64,000 nt of DNA, from NCBI RefSeq assembly GCF_042453785.1, contig NC_091669.1, positions 9,932,501 to 9,996,500 on the forward strand, written 5' to 3'. This document shows, piece by piece, positions 47,239-59,143 of the stretch. Numbering within the stretch: the first letter of the stretch is position 1; the number at the start of each line of letters is the position of its first letter. The notes below the pieces were generated by a model. That model did no database searches. It saw only the letters and a list, made by a program, of their open reading frames with translations, and was not told the origin of the DNA. Both the position numbers and the translations under genes were made by a program. Source of the stretch: Malus domestica (taxonomy: Eukaryota; Streptophyta; Magnoliopsida; Rosales; Rosaceae).

Positions 47239-47530
47239 TGGTTTCGCCGGCAACTGAAGCAACCACCAGTCCCCTCCGATGGTGTACTGACTCTACTCCT
47301 TCAACCAGTTCCTCTCACCGACTACAACGACATCATTGCCGAGATCCTCTCAAGGCTCCCGGTCAAATCTTTACTCCAGTATCAGTGTGTGTGCAAGTCA
47401 TGGCGCTTTAATCTCCAATTCTCATTTGTCACGAAGCACCTCGGCCACGCTGTCCTCGCACGCATCAACAACGCCAGAAACTTCACCATCTTTCTCTCGT
47501 CCAGGCGTATCCACTCCGGTATCAGTCTAT
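47239..47530 (+). pseudogene. F-box gene fragment (broken)
   Basis: The reading DYNDIIAEILSRLPVKSLLQ, YQCVCKSWR then KHLGHAVLARINN resembles the F-box of the gene at 44069. About two bases are missing after CVCKSWR, so ALISNSHL reads in another frame, and no FBA domain follows. A possible start lies near 47239, with flanking bases similar to the intact gene's N-terminus (CCAGTCCC...GATGG). It is a remnant, not a working gene. The stretch 46891-47238 shows nothing else. Confidence 0.8.
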
Positions 47531-47742
47531 TTTTCTTCATTAGTTGGATGTCTTAAATGGATTTAGATTTGCCTAATGTTTTCAAATAATGTGATAAAAT
47601 ATAGACAGTTAGATCATTGAAATACGACGTAGAGTGAGCCTATAAACGGGAATGAAACTCTATATAAATATATCTCATGTATATAAAATATAAAGATACA
47701 AGACTTGTTTGAAAATACTTTTAAAATGACTAAAATTATGTT

Positions 47743-49375
47743 GGGTAAAGTACAAAAAACTACCTCAACTATTATTATCATGACACTTTTATACCTCATC
47801 TTTTAAAATTGACAATGTAATACCTCATCTTTAGAATTTAGTCCAATGTTATACCTTCCGTTACTTGGCCGTTTACTTTTCAATTAAATGCTGACGTGGT
47901 TTGATCCGGAACCCACTTTTTATTAAAAAATTAATAAAATATTATTAAAAACTAAAGAGAATCATTTAATAATTTTTAAATATTTAAAAAAATAAAGAAA
48001 AGTTTAACAAAAATAAATAAATCTTCTGTGCCCTTTCCCCTACCATTTTCTCTCTCTTCTCCCCATCTTCATCTTCTTCCTTCTTCCAGCTCCCTTCCTG
48101 CAACCCATAAAAAAAGAAGTAAAAAAAAAAAAAGCCTAAGTTCGTCCCCTTCCCCAGTTCCCCCCTCTCTCTTCTCCCTCATCTTCATCTTCTTCCCTCT
48201 TCCTGTGACCCAAAAAAAAGAAGGTAAAAAAAAAAAAAACCAAAAACAAATTTGTCTTCCCCCTCTCCCACCCTCAGTTTGTTTTCCCCCTCCCCACCCC
48301 TCGAAGAAGAAGAAAGAGAGAGAGAGAGAGAGAAAAAAAGGAAACCCAGTTGAAGGGTTCGTCTGTCCTTCCCCTCTCCCCCTTTTGTCCATTCCCCCCT
48401 TCATCTTCTTCCCCTACCCGCTTAATCTTCAAAAAAAAAAAAAAAAAGTGAAAACCCATCAACCCCATTCCTGAACACCCCCTTCCCCGGGCGCCCATAT
48501 CCCTCCCACACCTGCAACCCAAATCCATCACCCCCCAACCTGCAGAAGAAGAAGAAGAAATAAAGAAAAAATAAATAAAAATGCCCAATTCGTCCGTTCG
48601 TCCCCCCCCCCCACCCTACCTAATTTGCAGAAGAAGAAGAAAAAGAAGAAGGAAACCCAAAACCCAGTTCGTCAGTTCCTCTCCCCCCACCCCCACCCCA
48701 CCCAACTTGCAAAAGAAGAAGAAGAAAAAGAAGAGAGAGAAGAAAAAAAAAAGGAAACCCAAAACCCAGTTCATCTGCCCCTTAACCCAAAACCCAGTTC
48801 GTCCGCCCCCTAACCCACCCAACCTGCAGAAAAAGAAGAAGAAGAAGAGAGAGAGAAAAGAAAAGAAAGAAAAAAAAAAGGGGGAAGAAGATGGGTTTTC
48901 AAATTTGGGCCGGGGGTGGGTTTGACAGGATAAGAGGGAGGGAGGGGGAGGGGGTTTGACGGGATCTGGGGGGGGGGTGTGACAGGATCTAGGCGGGGGG
49001 TTCAGGTATGGGGTTTTCGCGGGGGGGGGGGGGGGTTGGATGGGTTTTCAAATTATATTTTATTTTTTTGTTGAAGATTAAGCAGGTAGGGGAAGAAGAT
49101 GAAGGGGGAGAAGAGAGAGGGGGGAAAGGACCAAAGGGTTTTTTTTTATAATTTTAATATTTAAAAAATATTAATTTTTTTTAATAATATTTTAATAAAA
49201 AATGGGTTCCGGATCAAGCCACGTCAGCATTTAACTGAGAAATTCACGCCAAGCTAACAGAAGGTATAATATTGGCACAAATTCGTAAGATGAGGTATGA
49301 CATTGTAAATTTTAAAAGATGAGGTATGAAAGTGTCGTGACACCAATAATTGAGATAGTTTTTTGTACTTTACCC
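47743..49375. mobile_element. non-autonomous Mutator-like element (MULE) with ~200-bp inverted ends
   Basis: A perfect 9-bp direct repeat AATTATGTT flanks it (47734-47742 and 49376-49384), the target length of Mutator elements. The terminal inverted repeats start GGGTAAAGTACAAAAAACTA and continue for about 200 bp with scattered differences (shared ATACCTCATCTTTTAAAATT, AAATGCTGACGTGG, TTGATCCGGAACCCA). The ~1.1-kb core is strand-biased simple sequence: C/T-rich blocks alternating with GAAGAAGAA and poly(A) on the plus strand, then a G-rich block. No transposase or credible captured gene was seen; long open frames here are low-complexity by-products. Confidence 0.9.
48921..49035 (+). repeat. 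G-run cluster with G-quadruplex potential
   Basis: Within 115 bp there are GGGAGGGAGGGGG, then runs of about 10 G near 48970 and 15 G at 49021-49035. Four or more G-tracts with 1-nt loops fit the quadruplex consensus. It lies inside the MULE core. Confidence 0.75.
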
Positions 49376-49454
49376 AATTATGTTTGATAAAAATGCTTTT
49401 AAAAACAATCTTAAAAAATTAAAGGAAGATATTGGCAACATGAAAATAGACAAA

Positions 49455-49825
49455 TACCTCTTAAATTTTAGAATAAATTGTAACAATGGTTCTTTCAACT
49501 TTAATCAAATTGGAACAATAGTCTTTCAACTAAAAATCTATTACCATTGGTCGTTCAACACATCAAAAAATGTAGCTATGGTTATTTTCGTCAACTTCGT
49601 TATAATTTTGTTAAAATAAGTTATGTTGGAAAAACCATTGCTATAATTGAGTTAAAGTTGATAGACAATTTCTTCAATTATGTTAAACTTGAGAGACCAT
49701 TTCTCCAGTTGGATTAAAGTTAATGCACCATTGGTAATTGATTTTTAGTTGAGGGACCATATCTGCACGTTTTGATAAGTTAAAGGACCAATGATAATGT
49801 ATTTTTACAATTTACTTAAATTAAG
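49455..49825. repeat. inverted and internally repeated non-coding element
   Basis: Blocks such as CTTTCAACTTTAATC, CAACTAAAAATCTATTACCA and CATTGG recur in inverse orientation on the right (TGGTAATTGATTTTTAGTTG, GATTAAAGTTAATG). This gives MITE-like symmetry around about 49630. It follows the MULE and has no coding potential. Confidence 0.5.
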
Positions 49826-49904
49826 TTAAATTAAAGGACGATTGCTACCATTTATTAAAAGTTTATTTTAATTTTTGAAAACCCCACCGCCACTTTCTCC
49901 AAAA

Positions 49905-49912
49905 TTTGGCGC
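49905..49912 (+). promoter_or_regulatory. E2F consensus site upstream of FANCD2
   Basis: TTTGGCGC, followed by C, is a perfect E2F/DP consensus (TTTSSCGC), 94 bp before the chosen ATG. E2F sites are typical of plant S-phase and DNA-repair genes. Function here is inferred. Confidence 0.6.
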
Positions 49913-50006
49913 CTGTTCTGCCTTCATCTCGCTCTGTTCGTCTCCCTCTCGCACAGCCGCAGAGATCACAACACCACCAGCAAAACGACACCGTAACGAA
50001 GCCAAG

Positions 50007-53000
50007 ATGGTATTCCTCCACCAGCAAATCCCTTCCCGCAAACGGCCGCCCCCCACTTCTTCCGCCCCTTCTTGCCCTCCCCCCAAATCTTCTAAACCCA
50101 CCGCCACCGCGAACTCATGCAATCCAACCCCAAACGACGCCGTCGAAACCCCAGACATCGATAAAATGGTCTCTATTTTAGCCGACGCTGGCTGCACCCT
50201 CCTCAACCACTCCGGCCCGCCGTGCCTCCCTTCGGACCTACACAAGCTCCGCCGCCACCTCCACCGCACCTTTTCCTCTTCCGAAAATGCCTCTGTTCTT
50301 CTCTCCGATTTCCTCTCCGGCCTCTCTTCCTACATCAACACACCTAATAACCTCCGCAGGTGAGTAACTTCCTCGACTACTTCTAGTCTTCAGTTTCAAA
50401 ATTTTCTATTTCCTGTTTGGCTGTCGAGAAAATCTAACGGAAAATTGCTCCTACATTTTCAGGATTCTCACCGCCTCCACCAGAAGCGAGAGCGTACTCC
50501 GCCACTTGCTGTTGGTGCCCACTATCCAGTTGCAAATTCAGAACATGCTTCTCGAGAAGCTTCCAGAATATTTCCACGTGTATACGCAACATTCCGGTCC
50601 GTCTCTGTCCCTCGAAGACGACGTCGCTAGGCTGATCATCAATCACTTCCGGTGGCTGGATTTTCTTGTTGATCCGAATGCATTGGCCGAGAAATTGATG
50701 CAGGTTCTTTCGATTTGCCCTCTGCATTTGAAGAAAGAGATAATTGGATCGTTGCCGGAGATCATCGGCGATCAGAATAACAAGACTGTGGTTGAAGCTC
50801 TCGAGAAATTGCTTCAGGAGGACTCGGCTGTAGTTGTGCCGGTGCTCGATTCCTTTTCAAACCTTAATTTGGATCCAATGTTGCAAGAACAGGTTTCACA
50901 TTATCCTTTATTATCTGTTTGGTTGGTCAGAAAATTGGGAATATCAAATTTTCTAGGAAAATGAGAAAACAAGAAACTTCATTTGACTTAGAAAGAGCAT
51001 GATTGAGTATTCCCAGTTTACGGGTTGCTATTACACGTACATAGGATTGAAGTTTTCTCTTTTGAATATTCTAGTTGCACCTGACTTTAAATTTGCTTCA
51101 ATTTGAAGGTAACCACCATAGCATTGTCATGCATCAGAACAATCGAGGCAGAGCACATGCCTCATCTGCTTAGGTTTCTACTGCTTTCAGCAACACCGTC
51201 AAATGTCCGGAGAATAATCTCACAGATTCGACAGCAGTTAAAATTTGTTGGGGTATCAAATTATCGCACATCACAACAAAAACTCAAAGGAAAGTCACGT
51301 GCCGACAACACCGAGGCTTCTATCCTTGATGCCTTGAGATCAAGTCTTCGATTTAAGAATGTATGTCTTCTGCCAGTTGGTCCTTAAAAGAAAATTTTTG
51401 CTTCTTATAAATTTCCCCTAAATCATATATTTGCTTCCATACGAGTTGTGTAGATACTGTGTCAGGAGATTTTGAAAGAATTGAACAGCCTAGAGAAAGC
51501 TCAGGATCACAAAGTCATCGATATATGGTTACTAATGCTGATATACATGAATGGTGAATCCCTGCAAAGGAGCGTCGAAAAGCTATTCAAGAAGAAAATT
51601 ATTGAGGATTGCATTCAGGAAGCTATGTTTGATCAATGCATTCATGGACACAAAGAGCTTGTACAGGTATCTGTGGTCACGATCGGGTATCAAGGAATGG
51701 ATTCAGTCTGAAATACAAAATTAAGTGGTGTTTCTGTAGCCTTATTTGATTCTGCTTTTTTATTTGTTGTTAGGATTATTTTCTATCTTTCATTTCTCTG
51801 TCCGAGTACTTGTTGGCTTGCAAGGAGCAAAAATCCAGGGAGTTTGGCATGCATATCTATGTTTGTCTTTTTGAGGAGTTTGCCGATATGTATTCCAGAC
51901 AGGAAGTAAGTGGCCTATATATATATATATATATTCTTTGTTCGTTATATGATATTTAAAATAAAGGTCTATTCTGTGACTACTATCATGACTTTCACAG
52001 GTTCTTGGCTCGCTAGTTACCCACGTGGGCTCTAGTGTGGGTTTTGAAGTTGGTTCTGCTTTAGAGACCTTGGCTTTGCTAGCCTCCAAATATGCACAGC
52101 AGTTAATTCCTCTTTCTTCTCATATTAGCGGTATGATATTAGTCTGTGGTTCATGTTGATTTGTCGGACTCTGGAGTAATTGTTTTCCAAGAAATGCATG
52201 ATGAGTTCTTTGTTCCGCAATCCAGGTATTTTGGATTACTTAGAGGGATTTAGTGTTGAAAATCTGCACAAGGTAGGATGCTGCATTTCTTTATCATTCT
52301 TGGCACAAAAGTGTTGAATCACCATTTCACTGGCCTTACTACAGTGCAGGTCTACGAGATTTTTGGCCATCTGGCACTTTTGGCTCGGTCTAGTGCAGAA
52401 TCTTATGGTTCTTCCTTTGTGAATGAACTTTTGATGATAGTACGCAAGCAGGTACCAAGAATTATTTTCTTTTCATTTGGAGCACTTCAACATAAACATG
52501 ATCAAACGTCTTTGAACCACACATTTATGTGTGATCATTTTTTTACACTTTCTGGTAATCCAAATTGATCTATTCCATCCCTCTGTTTGGCAGGTCACTC
52601 ATCCTGATCTGAACTACAAGAAGATGGGCCTGGTTGGAACTCTGAAGATTGTTTCCTGTCTAGGAGATGCAACTGATGTTACCTGTCCATCCCCATCTCA
52701 AGTAAGAGCCAGCAGCATTTCAGTTTCACTCTTCCATAGTTAGGGGCACATACTGTTAGTAAGATAGTAATATTTACAAATTCTTTTTAATAATTAGAGG
52801 AAACAAAGAAAATATGGAAACCTGCAAAATACATTTTAATGTGTCCAGGTGGGTTCACTTGTACTTATTTTATATTGTCAATATAGTTAACATCAAATAT
52901 TTTTTGGTTTCCAAAATTTTTATTAAGGGACGTCCATTCACCATTATTAAACACATTGGCAACAGAAATCTAATTGTGACGAGGCACTGGAGCTCTTGAA

Positions 53001-56000
53001 GACTTCTTTGGACTCTTGCAGACAGCTGCCCTTACCTTTGATTATGTTTTATGACGAACTGACTGAAACGTTGGATTGTAAATCACTTCATCCAACAGTT
53101 ATAGAATGGTCAGTTGGTTTCAAAAGCTGGTGTTTTCTTTGTTATCATGTTAGCAATTTAATTTTTTTTACAAGTAATTGTTCTTTATTTGGAAGAAAGC
53201 TAATCTGCATATTTCAGGATTGGGAAACATGTAGGAGAGTTTGAATCCCTGTTTCTGTCTGATCTTGATGGTGGGAATTTGGCTGTTAAGGACTCATATT
53301 GTGGTTTAGAAGGTGATTCTGTGATGCAATATTTCGTCCTCTGTTTTTTTTTTTGTAGTTTTTTTTTTCCTGATGCTACTTAAGATTGTGCTGTATAAGC
53401 AATTAATTGTGGGTGAATTAAAGTTGCCATTCTTTTTTTCATTGTAGGGGAGCTGTGGATGAACTTGGATGGTGATATATCACCTATTTGTCTAAACATT
53501 TTGCCATTGGCTTCCTCTACATTGCAGTAATATTTTGGCCATACATTATATCTATTATTGTACATAAGGTTTTCTCCACTTGATATCTATGATTGCTGAA
53601 GTTGGAATGTTGTTGTGTGCAGGTCTTCTTCTTCTTTACAAGTTCTTCCTGCTAACTTCCTTTTATTAGCTGCAGTAAGTGAAAGGTGGTTATGGCTGAT
53701 CTGATTATGACCTCTGTGATAAAACTTTAAACTTTTCTGTCAATTTTCAGATTGAAAGGTTGACAAACCAAGGATCTCTTGGTGGAATTGATGCACTACT
53801 TGGCTGCCCTTTGCACCTGCCTTCATCTAAGGTCAGGCGAAGTAAAATGCTTTTGTCAACAGCGTCCAATAGTTAGACTTTGGTTTATACTAAAGTTTCT
53901 TACAGTTGAAGCTGCAATCCACATTTTAAGTTTGTAGAAAAATATCCCTGATTAACACTATAAGTCGCACACATGTTCAGATACAGGCACAGAGAGATTG
54001 CTCCAGCTAACTTATTTACTGCAGAATTTGAGAATTATTATTTTTCCATAAAATGAACTAAGATATTATTGTTAGTTGGTTTGGTTTCTCAAATTTGTGT
54101 AGCCTGCCAGTGTTGGTGGCAATGTCCTACTCTGACATGTGCTGACTTGTGCATTACCAGTATTTATTCGGATCTGAGTGGAAGTCTCTGACAGGGAAGC
54201 AGAAACAGATTATATGTGCGTCTCTATTTTATGCTGCCAATTGGATACGGGAACTAGTAAGTGGAAAAGCTTAAAAGATATTACCTTGCATTTAAATTGT
54301 GGTTTCTGACTCTTTATGTGCCATGCTAGCTCAATGCCTTCTGTACACAAGTTACTGGGAGATTTGAATTTACGAGCCAGGCCACAAAGGAGGATATACT
54401 TTCCAAGCTAATGAAGCGCTTGAGAAACCTTGTGTAAGTTATTGTGGTGTTAATCGCTTGAAAACATGTTTTTAAATTTGTAAATCAGCTTTCTTGTGTA
54501 CATGAACTAGCTTGTTTATTACAACCTCTTGATCCCTGAGTACTGATGGAGACAATCTTAACAATACAGATTCTTGGAAAGCATATTAAACAATTGTATT
54601 GAGAGGTGCTCTCTATCTCTTCCTGAACTTCATCCTTATGCTGATATTTACCGGTCTTCCCTCTTAAGCCAACCTCACCATATGGTGAACATTGAAAAGA
54701 AAATTGAGCATAAGAAAACACATGAGGCCACCTCTCCAAGAGGCATGAAGAAAAACAAAAAGACCTCAAAAGCATCAACAACATCAGATACCAATGGGAA
54801 ACTCCGGCAGCCCACATTATTTCATGTCTTGGAGAAGGCAGGAGTTCTAACAGGCCAAGAGGTGCCAAATGAAGAATCTTCTTGTTTAACGTCAAAGAGC
54901 AGGTCATATGAGTCATCAGAGAAAAATTCTTCCGACTCTAACGAGGCTACTGCTATAGAAATTTCTGCCATTGCCAAGGCTATCGATGCTCAGAGATTTA
55001 AATTCAGACCTCTGCTGGTTCATTGTTATTCCATTTTGGGGTTTGCAAAGGTATTATGCTTCATGATGGTTGGCCTCTAATAAGGTGTTCTTATGGTATT
55101 GATTTTGATTAACCACACTTCTAGGCCACTGGATTCATTAGTGTCACTGTTCAGTATTAGTGAAAGAAGGTGATTCTCATAGCCCAATGCACAGGTCTTC
55201 AAGTCCAAATAGAAATCATAAATCTAATACTCTTTTTCTGAATGTGGCCACCTCTTGGTTCAAAACTCATTCTTAATTAGATTTTGGCAAGAGGTTGTGA
55301 ACTTGTACATTAGAGTGAGTAAAGTTATTTATATTTCTTTTCTTTAAAATGCAAGCAATGGATAAAGATACTGTTGAAAAGTGTGGAGTATTAGTATCAA
55401 ATGGTCTACTTTGGAGTGATTTGTCTTGCTACATATTAATTCAAATGACAATTGGTTAGGTGTCAAACGACGCACTAACAGAGTCCATAGCATTTCTTGA
55501 TCTTGTTTTACAAGATTTGCAGTGTATTTGAAATTTTGATTAGAACCATTATGCAATTTTTATTTTAGTTTTTCATGTATTTTATGCAGAGTGAAGCATC
55601 CTGTTGTGTTGATGCTGCTGCTGAGGTACCCACCAACTTGAGTCATTTTTGTTATATGTCGTAAACAAAGTTATAAAGTTATAACATTTATGTCCATTTT
55701 TGCGGGTGCTAGTTACCTCTATATCTGTACCTTCTGCGTGATCTTCACTACAAGCTGTATTACTTAAATCCTGGAAAACAATTATGGGGCAGAGGCTTGA
55801 GTCCGCCAGTTGGGTTCACCAGGATGACAGTGGATGAATTCTTGAGCAAAGTTAAACCACTCTTTCCAAGTATTAAGAGCCATTTTGATAGTGCACTTTT
55901 AGTACTTACGGAAGGTAAGAAAGTGAAGTCCAAATTTGATGGATACACACTAGAAGGATGCCACTATCTTCTTTTAATCTTTAAGCATCACTCTGCAGGT

Positions 56001-59000
56001 GATGAAACTTGTGAAGAACATTGGAATATTCAATCTACTTCTGCTGGAAATCCAGACATTCCCAATCTTGTACATTCAAAAACTGCAGTTTCTACTTCAA
56101 TATTCAAAAAAGTGCTTCATTGTTTCAATGCGGTGAAATTCCATTACCTTATCTATCACCTCAATGAAATGGCATCTCTCTCTGTCTCTGTATTGTGTGT
56201 GTGTGTGTGAGACCTCCCATCCTTGGCTGATAACTAAATGAGTACTTACACTGTTACACACAAATTTTAAGTTTGAAATGAAAACTACTAAATCTTTTGC
56301 TTTGGTTTTTTAAATTACAGATATTAAACCTTCCTGGTATTCAGACAGACAAGCCAGCTCTCTCATATCTGCTAGAAGCATTCCAGCCTACCAAGATCCC
56401 AGATAGTTTTTTGGAAGGGATACAGCTTAACCTTTCCCCTGGGACTTCAGAATATTTATATTTTGGCGCTTATTCATTTTTTGAAGGCGTCTTGGACATA
56501 GGTACATAACTTCATTCTGTTTCCTGATAGCGTTCAGGGTGCTCATTGATTGTCACTTTTTATTAAGCCACTTACATATTCATATGGTCCCTGCAGCCTG
56601 CTCTCTCTCTTTTATGCTGGCGTCAGAGTCACTTTTTACTCTAGAATCAATTGTATCATCAGTCCACAAATTCATCAGCAAGATGGAGGGACTTGGTAAA
56701 AACATGCACTCAGGATTTGTCCAGGAGGCTCTTCCTACTTTGCGCAAGAAACTTGGTATTTCTGCCGAGAAGATTTTAAAGCATAGATTTGATGAAAATC
56801 TTGAGAATGGTGGGAAGTGCAAAGTGAGCAAACTATGTTTCTAGCTCTTATTTCTTGCACATGCTTGGAAATATATTTGATCCATATTATGATATGTGTG
56901 TATGCTTGTCAATTTTATTTTCTAATTTTTTCAGGGGGAAATGGTACAGAAAATATTGCGCATTTACCTAGAAAATAGAGATTCCACTTCTGATCGGCTG
57001 GAACAGCTAGCCTGCACTATTTTGCCTGAGGTGCATATTTTTGTTATGGACCTTGGTCTGTTAAGAGTTTCAGTAGACACTATTTTTCTCAATTTGTTTT
57101 AATTCTGCATCGAAGAACTGGTTTTAAAAGTTTTGGGTGTATGATTATAACATAACCACTGTATGGTAGTCAGCAATTGCTGACTGTTTTTCTACTTTTT
57201 TTTTATTAGTGGACAAAGGGAGAAGATGATGAACATGGTTTCCCATCTCTAAGTTCTGGAACATTTGTTGTGTGGTACAAGATACTGGTAAGGCTTACAT
57301 TTCCCCCTTTTATCAAGTTTACTGATACTCTTTCTTGACAGAGATAGTAACACAAGTTGGTGTTATGTGCAGCATGAAGAGAACCTAACTGTTCTTAACA
57401 AATTGGTGAGATGTAGATTTATTTTTGAAACGTTTCAAAGGACTAAGAGTGTTGTGCTTGAAGTGCATTTGGTGAGAACTACTCATGTTGATTCTCTCTT
57501 AGGTCAAGGAAGCTGTTCTTCTGAAGAAAGCGAGAGCTGGTGCTCAACATAACATTATTGAAAAGCTTCTAAGCAAGCTACAACAGTCTGTAAATGTGGT
57601 TGTGTCATTAGTTAACCTTTGTAAAACTCATGATAAGGTAAATAAACAGGACTCCAAAGTTCTCTAAATTAGCATCTGTTCTCTTCTTGATTTACTCATT
57701 TTGTGTAATAAATAATAATCGTCTTTATTATGTTCAAATGCCACCCGGGTAAGATACTCTTGACATGCCAATATCATGGTTCAGGTGACTTTGCATGCCA
57801 TGGCTGTTGGGTATGGTGGGAAGTTCATTGATTCCTTCATGAAAGGTATATTCACGACACTTTACATATGATTAAATGAGAAGTGTCTGAGGCGCTAACA
57901 TCATTATGTTTCCAGTTTTTGACTTCTTACAGTCCCATTTTGAAGTTCACAGAGAGGATATAATCCACTTGGTAAGATCTCTTGAGCAAATGCATAAATA
58001 CATCTTAATGATTGGAGTCAAGTTTTACCCTTAATTTATCCGGAAAGCAAAACTTATCCTTGTAATGAATTAGGTTTTAGAGCTTCAAAAGGCCACAAGA
58101 ACAATACAGACCCTATGTTCAGAAGCAAAGGTAAGTCTTAAATATATATTTTTTATTTTTATTAGATTTTGGACTAAATCATCTTCACCCTTGGAGTTTG
58201 TTATCGTACAATACCATTTTATTTTTTGTTTTGTATTGTGGAAGGGTTTGAGGCAAACAAGCATTACCAGAAAAATTCCTGCTACAAAGAGATCTATGGA
58301 ACGCCTTTTGTTCTCTGTGAAAGCTCTTCTCCACACATCCTCAAATGGATGTACTTTCTGGATGGGTATGTATGAATTGTTGTTTTCTTTTGTGCACTGC
58401 GTGGGTACTTGAATATGCTACCTCGAACTAGCCATATAATCTTCTAATAGCCTCTTGCAACGTTTATTATTTGTAAGGGTTAGAAATGTACTAGATAATG
58501 TCAATGTATCCTTGCTCTTTGTTGATTACCACATCATCATAACCAGTATTCAGTTTCTTCCCATGCTACAATGCATTTTCTTTAATCTCCTTGGACTCTT
58601 GAGTTATTTCCCTATTGTTCCCGAGTTCTGTATTGTGCTTGCGGTAAGAGAGGATATAGAATAAATTACCAACTAACTTGAATTTGATTACTTTCAAGTC
58701 GATGTCTTACTTTAACCACATAGTTGAAATTATCTCTTACACAAGTAAATCAAACCTCCCAACTGATTGCAGTCGTTTACATGAATACTTGGCTATTACC
58801 ACTGAGCTTTCATTGTTAGATGCTTAGTGATCATGCGATACATACATCTTTAATACTTTCACCAGTGTCATTTTTCTCTTAGACCTTTCACACCTTAAAT
58901 TAAGTTGCGGTTTTCATCTTCCGGTTCACGTTTCTTATTTATCGTTCGTTGCCTGCTCTTGCAGGCAGTCTGAAGCATAAAGACTTGAAGGGTCAGGTGG

Positions 59001-59143
59001 TGAGTTCCCAAGTGTATATGGATACTGAGGATGAGAATGCTGGTGAAGAATCAGCAGAAGCCGCTGATGAAGAAGCAGCAGAAGCAACTGATGATTATCA
59101 AGCTGAGAATCTTGATAGTGAGGAGGACAGAGAAACAGAATGA
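50007..59143 (+). CDS. FANCD2: Fanconi anemia group D2 protein homolog
   Basis: DNA interstrand-crosslink repair and meiotic crossover protein; its FANCI-FANCD2 clamp is monoubiquitinated. 30 exons, 1525 codons, in phase: 50007-50359, 50463-50892, 51109-51360, 51454-51666, 51774-51905, 52001-52130, 52226-52272, 52350-52451, 52594-52701, 52966-53108, 53218-53312, 53448-53526, 53623-53674, 53751-53831, 54161-54256, 54330-54433, 54570-55050, 55590-55625, 55713-56132, 56321-56501, 56597-56823, 56935-57030, 57210-57287, 57373-57405, 57503-57637, 57785-57845, 57916-57971, 58074-58130, 58245-58365, 58965-59143. Landmarks shared with animal FANCD2: LLEKLPEYF, WLDFLVDP, LGSLVTHV, KGILDYLE-like GILDYLEGFS, and FYDELTETLDCKSLHP, whose Lys (~628) aligns with the ubiquitin-acceptor Lys561 of human FANCD2. 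The acidic C-terminal tail (SEEDRETE) also agrees. The open frame upstream of 50007 has no ATG. Confidence 0.95.

Noticed and set aside
48028-48925. Several open frames of 60-150 codons on both strands in the MULE core
   Set aside because: They are translations of C/T, GAA and poly(A) simple sequence (Pro/Ser/Lys/Phe runs), with no domain or codon-like pattern.
49875-50006. Upstream extension of the FANCD2 frame (reads KTPPPLSPKFGACSAF)
   Set aside because: No ATG precedes it in frame, and the E2F site lies inside it. The ATG at 50007 is the first usable start.
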